From Shewanella sp. Choline-02u-19 (GTDB lineage: Bacteria > Pseudomonadota > Gammaproteobacteria > Enterobacterales > Shewanellaceae), in contig NZ_PJBE01000013.1 of the NCBI RefSeq assembly GCF_002836205.1, forward strand, positions 2,418,001 through 2,482,000: a DNA stretch of 64,000 nt. Reading direction: 5' to 3'. How positions within the stretch are numbered: the stretch's first letter is position 1; each line of letters begins with the position of its first letter. The notes beneath the pieces are model-generated. The model saw nothing but the letters and a program-made list of their open reading frames with translations, searched no databases and was not told the DNA's origin. A program made the position numbers and the translations under genes. Shown in pieces: positions 55,184 through 63,318 of this stretch.

Positions 55184-55368
55184 GAACCGATTCTCGTTAA
55201 GTGAATTTCATCAGTTGGCTTAGCTTTTAGTTTCATTGTTCATCATCATTCCCTTGGGCACTCCTGTTGAGGTTTGCCATTGGAGTTAACAGTTTCGCTA
55301 GCGCATTGACTTGTTTAACTCCTGAGAAACATATTGTATGGCAACCCATTTGGGTTGCCATTTTTTTT
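55184..55368 (+). ncRNA. Candidate sRNA, tandem copy 5
   Basis: Same as copy 2, shifted by 1158 bases. Seed at 55238-55246. Confidence 0.6.
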
Positions 55369-55569
55369 GCCTGTTTTTACTTGAGACTTTTTTACTTGAG
55401 ACTTAATCGCGGTTCTTATCCAGCTTTACAAGGCTCAAACAATAGAATTTAAGACAAAAGAAGCACATAGACTTTATGTTCAGTTTAAGCCAAGAGAAAG
55501 AAGTGAAATAAAATGCAATAAAACGCCTTCATTTGGGAACTAATTTGAAATAAACGACTCTCACTATAT

Positions 55570-55754
55570 GAACCGATTCTCGTTAAGTGAATTTCATCAG
55601 TTGGCTTAGCTTTTAGTTTCATTGTTCATCATCATTCCCTTGGGCACTCCTGTTGAGGTTTGCCATTGGAGTTAACAGTTTCGCTAGCGCATTGACTTGT
55701 TTAACTCCTGAGAAACATATTGTATGGCAACCCATTTGGGTTGCCATTTTTTTT
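55570..55754 (+). ncRNA. Candidate sRNA, tandem copy 6 (last)
   Basis: Same as copy 1 including the TAAACG variant. Seed at 55624-55632. Homology stops at the end of the T run, four bases before the convergent aminopeptidase stop codon. Confidence 0.62.
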
Positions 55755-55758
55755 CCCA

Positions 55759-57549
55759 TTAACGAACATCTTCAAGCTGAATATCTAGCATCACAGCTAT
55801 TGACGGATGATAACCATCACGTGCCAGCGCGTAGATATTTTTAATCTCAGCTGTAAATCCCGCTTTGAGTAATTCAGCATAGAGAGGCCTGACAAGTTTA
55901 CCCCGACCTATTTTAACGAGGTAGTCACTTACCGCTGGCAATACCGCAGTATAGCCGTTACGAATAGCGACCTTATACCAATCACATGCGATCTCTGCGT
56001 TAGTCGAAACTGTCAATGAAAAGACGTTATCAAGATCGCTCAGTTGCGTGTGTGTAATCACCAACGGTAGGTTAGCCAAAAAGTACTGCCAATGGTGTAC
56101 TAACCAGCCAAGGGTATTTAACTCTGTCGCAAGACAACCCGATGTGAATGCAGCGAGTGCAACGTTCACTTTATCTAGGCTATTTGAAGTGGGTGCGGTA
56201 AACCATTCCGGCATACCTTCGCCGTAGATCCAACCCAATAAGTCAGCTTCAGTTATTGAATCTGCATGCTCAACTAATAAGGTCTTTTTAGCATACTCAA
56301 CGAAGGTTTCCGTTGTTATCGCTTCAAAAGCAAACGCTTGCACATAATCATAAAGAAATGTATCAAAAGACTCACGCCCAAGCCTTTTTTCTAAGTCGTG
56401 TACGAACATTGATGCTTTGTCATAAGTGAAGCGATTAAAAGCTTCGTTTGGATCTTGATTTTGCATATTGGCAGGCAAGGTTTGTGCCTGCAGTGCAGTA
56501 GACTCAATGGCTTCTTTTAGTCGGCCGTATTCAAGCACAACTTCAAGTTCAGCTAACTCTTTACCAAAGACTTTTTCGACGATACGGTTAGTGAAGTATG
56601 TGGTGAAGCCCTCGTTTAGCCATAAGTCACGCCAAGTCGCATTACTGACCAAGTTACCGGTCCAAGAGTGCGCTAACTCATGAGCAACAGTAGACACTAG
56701 GCTTTTATCACCAGCAATTAACGTTGGCGTCATAAAAGCGAGTCGCGGGTTCTCCATTCCACCAAATGGGAAACTGGGTGGCAAAACGAGCATGTCATAA
56801 CGGCCCCAAGGATAGGGGCCAAGCAAGGACTCAGCCACTTCAACCATGCTCTCGGTGTCTTCAAATTCAGCGATTGCCGATTCGACAACCTCAGGCTCGG
56901 CATAAACTCCGGTACGTGCTCCTAATCGACCAAAAGCCAGATCACCAACGGCGATGGCAAGCAGGTGAGTCGGCATCGCTTTTTCCATGGTGAAACTAAA
57001 GCGACCATCAAGCGCAACATTGGCATCATTCATGGCACTCATTACCGCTCGCATGCCTTTAGGTGCGTTGATCACCGCATCAAAGGTAATTCTAGCCTTT
57101 GGTGTATCTTGCAGTGGGATCCAGCTACGAGCATTAATGGGTTGAGATTGACTAAAAAGAAACGGCAGTTGCTTGCCACTTGTTTGAGCGGGCGTTAACC
57201 ACTGCAAGCCTTGCGCTGCTGGCGATGTAGCGTAATGTATTTTGACACTGCTGACAGACGGATCTAATTTTACGCATAAGCGTTGACCTAAGATCTCGTC
57301 TTCTTTGTCGATGGCGTATTCTAACTGTTGATCTGCCCCGGTGGTCACATTAAAGATGGTGATATCACGCAGGTCGAGCATCAATTCACGAGTGTCGTTA
57401 TCTAAAAATGTAAGCTTGAGTTCCACCAGCCCAGTCAATTGTTTAGATGCAAAATCCACATCTAACATCAATGATAAGTGCTTAACACAAACTTGCTCTG
57501 TATTGGCGAATGAATGGTAGTCACGGCTATTATCCCAGGGCTCTAACAC
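55759..57549 (-). CDS. M1 family aminopeptidase (leukotriene A4 hydrolase-like)
   Basis: A 596-residue zinc aminopeptidase of the size of LTA4-hydrolase-type M1 enzymes, shorter than PepN. The exopeptidase motif GGMENP lies near 264-269, the zinc site HELAHSW near 291-297 with the third ligand Glu in WLNEGFTTYF near 313, and the C-terminal helical domain is present. There is no signal peptide (MLEPWDNSRDYHSF), so it is cytosolic. It removes N-terminal residues from peptides and resembles cold-active aminopeptidases of marine bacteria. It starts at GTG 57549 with AAGGA upstream. Its 3' end touches the last sRNA terminator. Confidence 0.93.
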   Translation of the reverse strand: MLEPWDNSRDYHSFANTEQVCVKHLSLMLDVDFASKQLTGLVELKLTFLDNDTRELMLDLRDITIFNVTTGADQQLEYAIDKEDEILGQRLCVKLDPSVSSVKIHYATSPAAQGLQWLTPAQTSGKQLPFLFSQSQPINARSWIPLQDTPKARITFDAVINAPKGMRAVMSAMNDANVALDGRFSFTMEKAMPTHLLAIAVGDLAFGRLGARTGVYAEPEVVESAIAEFEDTESMVEVAESLLGPYPWGRYDMLVLPPSFPFGGMENPRLAFMTPTLIAGDKSLVSTVAHELAHSWTGNLVSNATWRDLWLNEGFTTYFTNRIVEKVFGKELAELEVVLEYGRLKEAIESTALQAQTLPANMQNQDPNEAFNRFTYDKASMFVHDLEKRLGRESFDTFLYDYVQAFAFEAITTETFVEYAKKTLLVEHADSITEADLLGWIYGEGMPEWFTAPTSNSLDKVNVALAAFTSGCLATELNTLGWLVHHWQYFLANLPLVITHTQLSDLDNVFSLTVSTNAEIACDWYKVAIRNGYTAVLPAVSDYLVKIGRGKLVRPLYAELLKAGFTAEIKNIYALARDGYHPSIAVMLDIQLEDVR

Positions 57550-57687
57550 GGCATATCCTTTTTAGTCACTGAATCTTTGAGGGTATTTTAGCCATAATTC
57601 ATCCATGTAGATGAGATTGACTTGAATAAGTTTAAATGGAACACTTGCGGATATTGTATGCAAATATAAAAATGAGAGAAACCCTCC

Positions 57688-58572
57688 ATGAAAAATAAAC
57701 ACCTTACACTCGCTTTATTGCTCAGTCCTCTACTTATAACACCGCAGCTTGCTGCTGCCGAGTCGGCCAAGGACCTTAATACTGTACTCAGCCAAAATTA
57801 TGCCTGTAGTGACACTATCATAATTCGTTCTCAAGCATTAACGTCACAACAAATTGAGTCTGCATGCTTATTACTGCAAACACAGGAAGCTAAGTTTCAC
57901 CTTTTGTTCGGCACATTGAATAAGCCTGTAGCCAACGACAACAACCACAGTATGCGGGCTAATGTTTACCATTCCAGAGAAGACTATATAGCCAATGTGA
58001 CCGCTCACTTTGATGTTCCTAGTGATAACGGCGGCATGTACCTAGAGGGCTTTCCTTGGGTAGATGGCAATCAAGCAGAGTTTGTTGCCTATGAGAAAAA
58101 AGGCCAAGTTTGGAACCTCGCCCATGAGTATGTGCATTATCTCGATGGTCGCTTTAACCTTTACGGCGATTTTTGCGCATCACTGCATGACTCACATAGT
58201 GCACCAGAATATTGCCCGAAACCCGCTCCTTTGTACCCTCATACTGTTTGGTGGAGCGAAGGTGTTGCAGAATACATCTCTCTTGGCGATGACAACCCAA
58301 AGGCCATCAAGGTCATAGGCGATAAAAACTTAGTCTTAAGTGATTTGTTTAATACCAGTTATGAGCGTAATGGTGGTGGTGATAGAGTGTACCGTTGGGG
58401 CTATTTAGCGGTGCGCTTTATGCTTGAAAACCATAAAGACAAGATTGATGAGATGCTGACTTTTACACGTAAAGGTGATTACCCGAGATACCAAGCATTA
58501 GTGAGCCAATGGGGAACCAGTATGGATGATGAGTTTCAAGTGTGGTTAACAGACCTAACAGTAAAAAATTAG
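57688..58572 (+). CDS. Minimal M9 collagenase-like metallopeptidase
   Basis: A 294-residue exported protein. The signal peptide MKNKHLTLALLLSPLLITPQ ends near LAAA. The mature part matches the catalytic subdomain of Vibrio/Clostridium M9 collagenases: NLAHEYVHYLDGRFN holds HEYVH at about 146-150, and the downstream Glu in WWSEGVAEYIS near 188-198 is the third zinc ligand. True M9 collagenases are 600-1000 residues with an activator domain and binding modules, all absent here. It is likely a secreted peptidase on other substrates. A frame of the whole domain is intact, so it is not a fragment by frameshift. Confidence 0.82.
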   Translation: MKNKHLTLALLLSPLLITPQLAAAESAKDLNTVLSQNYACSDTIIIRSQALTSQQIESACLLLQTQEAKFHLLFGTLNKPVANDNNHSMRANVYHSREDYIANVTAHFDVPSDNGGMYLEGFPWVDGNQAEFVAYEKKGQVWNLAHEYVHYLDGRFNLYGDFCASLHDSHSAPEYCPKPAPLYPHTVWWSEGVAEYISLGDDNPKAIKVIGDKNLVLSDLFNTSYERNGGGDRVYRWGYLAVRFMLENHKDKIDEMLTFTRKGDYPRYQALVSQWGTSMDDEFQVWLTDLTVKN

Positions 58573-58598
58573 TTACGATTACCGTTTATATCACCATC

Positions 58599-58626
58599 AA
58601 AAAAGGCCTCTTAATGAGGCCTTTTT
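58599..58626. terminator. Bidirectional terminator
   Basis: AAAAAGGCCTC pairs with GAGGCCTTTTT across a TTAAT loop, between the convergent peptidase and pstS genes. Confidence 0.88.
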
Positions 58627-58650
58627 AGGTCTATCTTGCTAGATTAGAGT

Positions 58651-59622
58651 TTAAAGGCGGATACCGGCTTTCTCTAAATCTTTAGCAATAACGCTGCGTG
58701 GAAGTGCAACATAACCGTCTTTCTCTACGATTTGCTGTCCTTGCAGTGACAGTACATAGCGGATGAACTCACGATCCATTGGCGCAAGTGCCTTGTTAGG
58801 ATGCTTGTTCACATAAACATATAAGTAACGTGATAGTGGGTACTTACCGCTTGCCGCATTTTCAGGTGAAGCAGCGATGTAATTGGTGCCTTTCTTAGAA
58901 ATCGCAACTGCTTTTACGCCTGCTGTTTTATAACCAATTCCAGAGTAGCCAATCGCATTGAGTGATTGAGATACCGACTGAACTACTGAAGCTGAACCGG
59001 GTTGCTCATTAACGTTAGCTTTGAAGTCGCCTTTACAAAGCGCTTTCTTTTTGAAGTAACCGTAAGTACCAGATACTGAGTTACGACCATATAATTGTAC
59101 GTCACGTGTAGACCAGCTACCCGTTAGGCCAACATCACCCCAACGCTTAACATCATCACCGCCACACTTTTTAGTAGAAGAGAAGATACCGTCGATCTGC
59201 TCCATGCTCATGCCTTTGATTGGGTTATCTTTATGCACAAACACTGCTAACGCATCGATTGCAACACGAATCGCAGTTGGCTGGTAGCCGTAGTGCTTTT
59301 CGAATGCTTCAACTTCATTTGGCTTCATCTTACGGCTCATCGGGCCGAACTGAGAAGTACCTTCAGTCAATGCTGGCGGCGCAGTAGAAGAACCCGCTGC
59401 TTGAATTTGAATATTCACGTTAGGGTACAGTTGTTTAAAATCCTCAGCCCATAGCGTCATCATGTTAGCCAAAGTATCTGAACCAACAGACGATAAGTTA
59501 CCAGACACACCACTTGTTTTTTCATAAGTTGGTAAAGACTGGTCGATTGCAGCCATTGATGCTGCAGAAAATACAGTCGCTGCAGTTAAGCTTACTGCGC
59601 CAACAAGTTGTTTCAATTTCAT
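58651..59622 (-). CDS. pstS: Phosphate-binding periplasmic protein PstS
   Basis: A 323-residue substrate-binding protein for high-affinity phosphate uptake. A signal peptide (MKLKQLVGAVSLTAATVFSA) is followed by SSVGSDTLANMM and QAAGSSTAPPALTEGTSQFG, whose Ser/Thr loops hold phosphate, and LYGRNSVSGTYGYFK. The PstCAB transporter it would serve is not in the window. It lies downstream of phoR behind a terminator and has its own Pho box, so it is transcribed separately on phosphate starvation. Confidence 0.94.
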   Translation of the reverse strand: MKLKQLVGAVSLTAATVFSAASMAAIDQSLPTYEKTSGVSGNLSSVGSDTLANMMTLWAEDFKQLYPNVNIQIQAAGSSTAPPALTEGTSQFGPMSRKMKPNEVEAFEKHYGYQPTAIRVAIDALAVFVHKDNPIKGMSMEQIDGIFSSTKKCGGDDVKRWGDVGLTGSWSTRDVQLYGRNSVSGTYGYFKKKALCKGDFKANVNEQPGSASVVQSVSQSLNAIGYSGIGYKTAGVKAVAISKKGTNYIAASPENAASGKYPLSRYLYVYVNKHPNKALAPMDREFIRYVLSLQGQQIVEKDGYVALPRSVIAKDLEKAGIRL

Positions 59623-59705
59623 TCTTTGCTCCAGTGTTTAAATATCATGGTTTCTTAAAACGCTGTCAGTATTAACTTCTATGATGACAAGTCTATTACT
59701 GTAAC

Positions 59706-59723
59706 GTGACACTTGGATGACAA
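59706..59723 (-). promoter_or_regulatory. Pho box upstream of pstS
   Basis: On the minus strand TTGTCATCCAAGTGTCAC places two TGTCA half-sites 11 bases apart, close to the PhoB consensus (CTGTCAT, four bases, CTGTCAT). It lies 84 bases before the pstS start. Confidence 0.82.
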
Positions 59724-59758
59724 CGCGGGTATTTTTGACAAGTTAATAGCGGTAATAT

Positions 59759-59785
59759 AAAAAAACAGGCTAAGCGCCTGTTTTT
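59759..59785 (-). terminator. Terminator of phoBR
   Basis: On the minus strand AAAAACAGGC pairs with GCCTGTTTTT across a five-base loop with a T tail, 28 bases after the phoR stop. Confidence 0.85.
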
Positions 59786-59812
59786 ATGTCATCTAATTTT
59801 AGCTTATCGCCC

Positions 59813-61135
59813 TCAGTCGGCTGAAGTGAGAGCCTCAGGCACCGTAAACTCAATCAGGTTAGGCGGAATAACAAAACTAAATGTACTGCCCTTACCTAAC
59901 TGGCTTGATACCATAAGCTCGCTCTGGTGATGATTCAGCGCATGCTTAGTAATCGCAAGGCCTAAACCTGTACCACCACTTTGTCTTGAGCGCGCACTAT
60001 CAACCCGATAGAAGCGTTCCGTTAAGCGGCTAATATGTTGCGCTGCGATACCTTCACCACTGTCACGCACACTAAATTGTCCGCCAGTGGCAATCTTCCG
60101 CCAGCTAATATCGATAGTCCCACCAGGTTCTGTATATCGAATCGCATTGGAGATAAGGTTTGTGCAAGCACTTCGTAGCTGTACCTCATTACCATACATA
60201 TCAAGCCCTGGCTCACAATAAAGACTTACCTGATACTGATCTTGTGCTAACGCGAGTGCCTCGTCATGCAGTATGTCCATCATCGATGACATGTTCACTT
60301 TAACTTCGAGGTTTACATCCCCGGCATCCTCAATTCTTGATAACGCGAGTAACTGCTCAACCATAGAACGCATACGCGTGGTTTGCTGTTGCATCTGCTC
60401 CATCGCTTTAATATTGGGAGAGTCAGGCTCCGCCATGGACTGCATCATTTCCAAATAGCCCTGCAGCACAGTTAAAGGCGTCTTTAGCTCGTGTGATACA
60501 TTAGCGACAAACTCTTTACGCATCCCCTCCAGTTGACGCACCCGAGTAATATCTCGTGCAATCAGTAGTAATTGGCCAGAGCCATAGCCCATGATCCGAA
60601 TCTCTAATAAGCGCCCTTCAGACAGGGGGGCCGCTAATTCTAAAGGCTCTTGGTATTCAGCATCTTTTAAGTAATTAGAAAAATCAGGATGACGGATAAG
60701 GTTATCAATTCGCTGGCCATTATCTTGCGGCCAGACAAAACCTAATAACAGCTGCGCGAGTTTATTACACCAGAGTATATTGTGCTCAGCATCGAGCACG
60801 ACGGCAGCATCAGGAAGTGCTTCAGCGCCCTGCCTGAAGCGGCCGAGTAGAAATGCGAGTTGAGATACGCGTTTACGGTTTTTGCCCTGTAAGCGGTAGA
60901 TACCGTTAAATACCCCTTCCCAACTACCGCTGCCGTTCGGCGGTGTTAAGCGGCGGTCATGCCACAGCCAATAGTTAAGCCGTGAAAGCTGACGGTAATT
61001 CCAAAACAGTAAACAGATACAACCGAGTAAAAGTATCCAAAAGACTTCATTAACCAGCAAACCAACCACTAAACAAAGCAGTAGATAGATCACCAATCGA
61101 GAAATTAGACGATACCCAGAATATGAATCAAACAT
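59813..61135 (-). CDS. phoR: Phosphate regulon sensor histidine kinase PhoR
   Basis: A 440-residue kinase. Two N-terminal membrane helices (LVIYLLLCLVVGLLV and FWILLLGCICLLFW) enclose almost no periplasmic loop, as in E. coli PhoR. A PAS domain follows (DAAVVLDAEHNILWCN). HisKA has the phospho-accepting His in VSHELKTPLTVLQG near 211, and HATPase_c shows LISNAIRYTEPGG and GTGLGLAITKH. It phosphorylates PhoB on phosphate limitation through PstSCAB-PhoU. It is 69 bases downstream of phoB and in the same operon. Confidence 0.96.
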   Translation of the reverse strand: MFDSYSGYRLISRLVIYLLLCLVVGLLVNEVFWILLLGCICLLFWNYRQLSRLNYWLWHDRRLTPPNGSGSWEGVFNGIYRLQGKNRKRVSQLAFLLGRFRQGAEALPDAAVVLDAEHNILWCNKLAQLLLGFVWPQDNGQRIDNLIRHPDFSNYLKDAEYQEPLELAAPLSEGRLLEIRIMGYGSGQLLLIARDITRVRQLEGMRKEFVANVSHELKTPLTVLQGYLEMMQSMAEPDSPNIKAMEQMQQQTTRMRSMVEQLLALSRIEDAGDVNLEVKVNMSSMMDILHDEALALAQDQYQVSLYCEPGLDMYGNEVQLRSACTNLISNAIRYTEPGGTIDISWRKIATGGQFSVRDSGEGIAAQHISRLTERFYRVDSARSRQSGGTGLGLAITKHALNHHQSELMVSSQLGKGSTFSFVIPPNLIEFTVPEALTSAD

Positions 61136-61204
61136 AGACCGACCATATGGGAGAGCTGAGCATAAGATAACGGAAAAGCTATCTTATGCCTATGAGATAT
61201 TGAA

Positions 61205-61894
61205 CTAAAGTCTCGTTGAGAAACGGTAGCCAGCGCCACGAACAGTTTGAATAAGGCGATCATGCCCTGATTCAGTCACCGCTTTGCGTAAACGTCTAAT
61301 ATGCACATCAACCGTTCTATCTTCAACATATACGTTGGTGCCCCAAACATTATCAAGCAGCTGTTCACGGCTGTAAACACGCTCCGGGTGCGTCATAAAG
61401 AAATGTAATAAACGAAACTCTGTCGGGCCCATGTCTAATACTTGTTCACCAACGGTGACACGATGACTTACAGGGTCCAATTGTAATCCTTGCACATCGA
61501 TGGGGTCTTCAAGACATGTTGGCGCGGCACGGCGTAATACCGCCTTAATACGCGCAACCAGCTCTTTAGGAGAAAAAGGTTTCGTAATAAAGTCATCGGC
61601 GCCCACTTCAAGGCCCCTCACTTTATCTTCCTCTTCACCACGAGCCGTCAACATGATAATTGGAATATGACGGGTAAATTCATCTTGACGTAATCGCTTA
61701 GCTAATTGAATACCACTGCCACCTGGGAACATCCAATCAAGTAAAACAAGATCGGGATAGGGCTCTGTTAACATATCCAGTGCTGAGTCGTAATCTTCAG
61801 CCGACGTTGTGGTAAAGCCATGTTGCTCTAACACGAAAGTTAGCATCTCGCGAATCGCTAACTCATCTTCAACTATCAGTATCCTTGCTGTCAT
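61205..61894 (-). CDS. phoB: Phosphate regulon response regulator PhoB
   Basis: A 229-residue OmpR/PhoB-type regulator. The receiver domain has the acidic pocket (VEDE), phosphorylated Asp in VLLDWMFPGGSG near 53 and Lys in FITKPFSPKEL near 105. The winged-helix domain ends DRTVDVHIRRLRKAV and VRGAGYRFS. It activates Pho-box promoters such as that of pstS. Upstream, overlapping TGTCATGTCAT near 61960-61971 may be part of an autoregulatory site, but the second half-site is poor. It is the first gene of the phoBR operon. Confidence 0.97.
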   Translation of the reverse strand: MTARILIVEDELAIREMLTFVLEQHGFTTTSAEDYDSALDMLTEPYPDLVLLDWMFPGGSGIQLAKRLRQDEFTRHIPIIMLTARGEEEDKVRGLEVGADDFITKPFSPKELVARIKAVLRRAAPTCLEDPIDVQGLQLDPVSHRVTVGEQVLDMGPTEFRLLHFFMTHPERVYSREQLLDNVWGTNVYVEDRTVDVHIRRLRKAVTESGHDRLIQTVRGAGYRFSTRL

Positions 61895-62033
61895 AATCGA
61901 TCTTCTGTCAGTGAATTTCTATGGGCCTATTATTGGTCAGTTTTATTACATTAATATTAAATGACATGACATTTTGCCATAATAAAGTAAATTATTGTCA
62001 TAAAGCTAAACGATTTAGTTAACTTTAAGACGT

Positions 62034-62059
62034 AAAAAGGAGGCCGAAGCCTCCTTTTT
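62034..62059 (-). terminator. Terminator of the porin gene
   Basis: An 11-bp stem (AAAAAGGAGGC with GCCTCCTTTTT) closed by a CGAA tetraloop, 19 bases after the porin stop. Confidence 0.92.
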
Positions 62060-62077
62060 AAAAAACCTAAGCGTGAC

Positions 62078-63028
62078 TTAGAACTTATGTTCTAGACCAA
62101 CACCAAAGTATTTGTCATCATTTTCAACTTTTTCATATGAACGATTAGTGTAAAAAGCGAATAGTTTTGTCGGTTTACCTAGTTTGTAATCACCGCCTAA
62201 AGACCATGAATCACCTTTATCTTCCATATCTTGGTACTGTGCTTTTAATACCACTGCATCGATAGTATACGCTGCACTAAAGAGGTAACCTGTTTTGCTT
62301 TCAGCGCTTACAACTGCATTTCCGTCGCTGTCATAAGTCGCTTCTTGCTGCTGATACATACCGCCTAACTTAAAGCCAGCGATTTTACCTTGCACTGTGG
62401 CACGAACAACTTCGTAACCTTTTACATCTGAATCATAAGCTACAGAGGCGTAAACCGGTGACTTTTTAAGTTTTGCATCACCGTACATCGCTGCAACACT
62501 GAAGCCATCTTGAGCATACTGTGAACTAGCACCTTCAGCAGCGTAAGTCACACCCATTTTAAAGCCACTGAAAGAAGGCGTTAGGTAAGTTGCTGTTTGT
62601 TCAATACGGTTTTCACCTTTGAACAAGTTTTTCAAATCACCTGAAAGGTCATTGAACTGGTCAACTTTACCTTGAGATACTTTAAGCATGGTGTCGTTAC
62701 GACCAACAGAGAAAGCACCAAAGCTGCCTTTAAGACCAACAAATTGGTTACGTGCTTTGAAGTTTTCCTTAACGTCATCGCCTGTATCTACTTCATATTC
62801 TACGGTGTAGAAAGCTTCAAGGTCACTGCTGAGTTCGAAAGCACCTTTAACACCAAAACGAGAAGCATTAGATTGAATCGTAGTCGTGGCTTCATCATTT
62901 ACATCATTAGACTGTGCTGTCACATTTAGCTTACCGTAAACTGTTAGTGGTTCTGCAGCGTGGGCAGAAGCAAGAGTTGCAGTAGCAAGAGCAGAAGCCA
63001 GTAGAGTTTTACAAAAAACGTTCATCAT
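62078..63028 (-). CDS. Outer-membrane porin (Gram-negative general porin family)
   Basis: A 316-residue porin. A signal peptide (MMNVFCKTLLASALATATLA, cleavage after AHA) is followed by the usual first strand EPLTVYGKLNVTAQSN, the FKARNQFVGLKGSFGAFSVGRND block and a terminal strand YFGVGLEHKF ending in Phe. It forms a trimeric diffusion channel. Its place next to phoBR suggests phosphate control, and two TGTCA half-sites lie near 63215-63235, but with 18-base spacing. The message begins AAGGATTAA ATGATGAAC; ATGATGAAC is the exact complement of the seed in the sRNA array at 53.4-55.75 kb. Confidence 0.93.
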   Translation of the reverse strand: MMNVFCKTLLASALATATLASAHAAEPLTVYGKLNVTAQSNDVNDEATTTIQSNASRFGVKGAFELSSDLEAFYTVEYEVDTGDDVKENFKARNQFVGLKGSFGAFSVGRNDTMLKVSQGKVDQFNDLSGDLKNLFKGENRIEQTATYLTPSFSGFKMGVTYAAEGASSQYAQDGFSVAAMYGDAKLKKSPVYASVAYDSDVKGYEVVRATVQGKIAGFKLGGMYQQQEATYDSDGNAVVSAESKTGYLFSAAYTIDAVVLKAQYQDMEDKGDSWSLGGDYKLGKPTKLFAFYTNRSYEKVENDDKYFGVGLEHKF

Positions 63029-63036
63029 TTAATCCT
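63020..63036 (-). promoter_or_regulatory. Predicted sRNA target site on the porin mRNA
   Basis: ATGATGAAC (63028-63020 on the minus strand) pairs perfectly with GTTCATCAT of the tandem sRNAs. The diverged sRNA extends this by one pair, and both could add UCC pairing with GGA of the Shine-Dalgarno after a small bulge. Pairing would cover the start codon. Confidence 0.5.
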
Positions 63037-63318
63037 TTCGACGTTTATGCGTCTTGGTTATTGGTTTGGACGAGCGTCATAATGAAGATAGTTTGTTGCA
63101 TTTTTATTTCAGCAAACACTAAATCGAATTGAAATTGTTTGATAAATGTTAACTCGATAAGGGCGAGCCCCTAGAACAGGGGCTTTCAGGAGCAAAATGA
63201 GAAATATGACAGTTTGGTTAAATGTGACAAAGCTGTCGAATAAGAACATGCCTAGGCGGTTTACCAGAACCAGACAATGCCTTACACTGCGGCTTTAATT
63301 TTGACTGAGCATTAATCT
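63037..63318. other. Divergent porin/rdgC control region
   Basis: About 280 bases without a gene. The porin 5' leader and promoter and the rdgC promoter lie here. TTTGTCAC and CTGTCAT on the minus strand (about 63210-63235) could be PhoB half-sites, but their 18-base spacing departs from the 11-base rule. Confidence 0.4.

Larger units (their letters stand above)
53604..55754 (+). repeat. Tandem array of six 386-bp units
   Basis: Six near-identical copies start at 53605, 53991, 54377, 54763, 55149 and 55535. Five are full 386-bp units and the sixth ends after 220 bases. Homology opens exactly at the GGGAACTA promoter of copy 1 and closes exactly at the T run of the copy 6 terminator. The 166-base spacers between units are also identical. 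Copies 1 and 6 read TAAACG after TTGAAA while copies 2-5 read TAAGCG. Each unit holds one transcription unit; the 61-residue frame found in every copy crosses the terminator and is not credible as a gene. Confidence 0.95.

Noticed and set aside
53604..55754. CRISPR array or satellite-type repeat
   Set aside because: The period is 386 bases, the spacers are identical and each unit contains a promoter and terminator; no CRISPR-like short repeats or cas genes are present.
53723..55844. A 61-residue open frame repeated identically in five array units, and a 63-residue variant in the sixth
   Set aside because: It starts at TTG without a ribosome site and runs through the terminator hairpin of each unit; identity reflects repeat identity, not coding constraint.
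63210..63240. Pho box before the porin
   Set aside because: Two TGTCA half-sites exist but with 18-base spacing, not the 11 bases PhoB requires.
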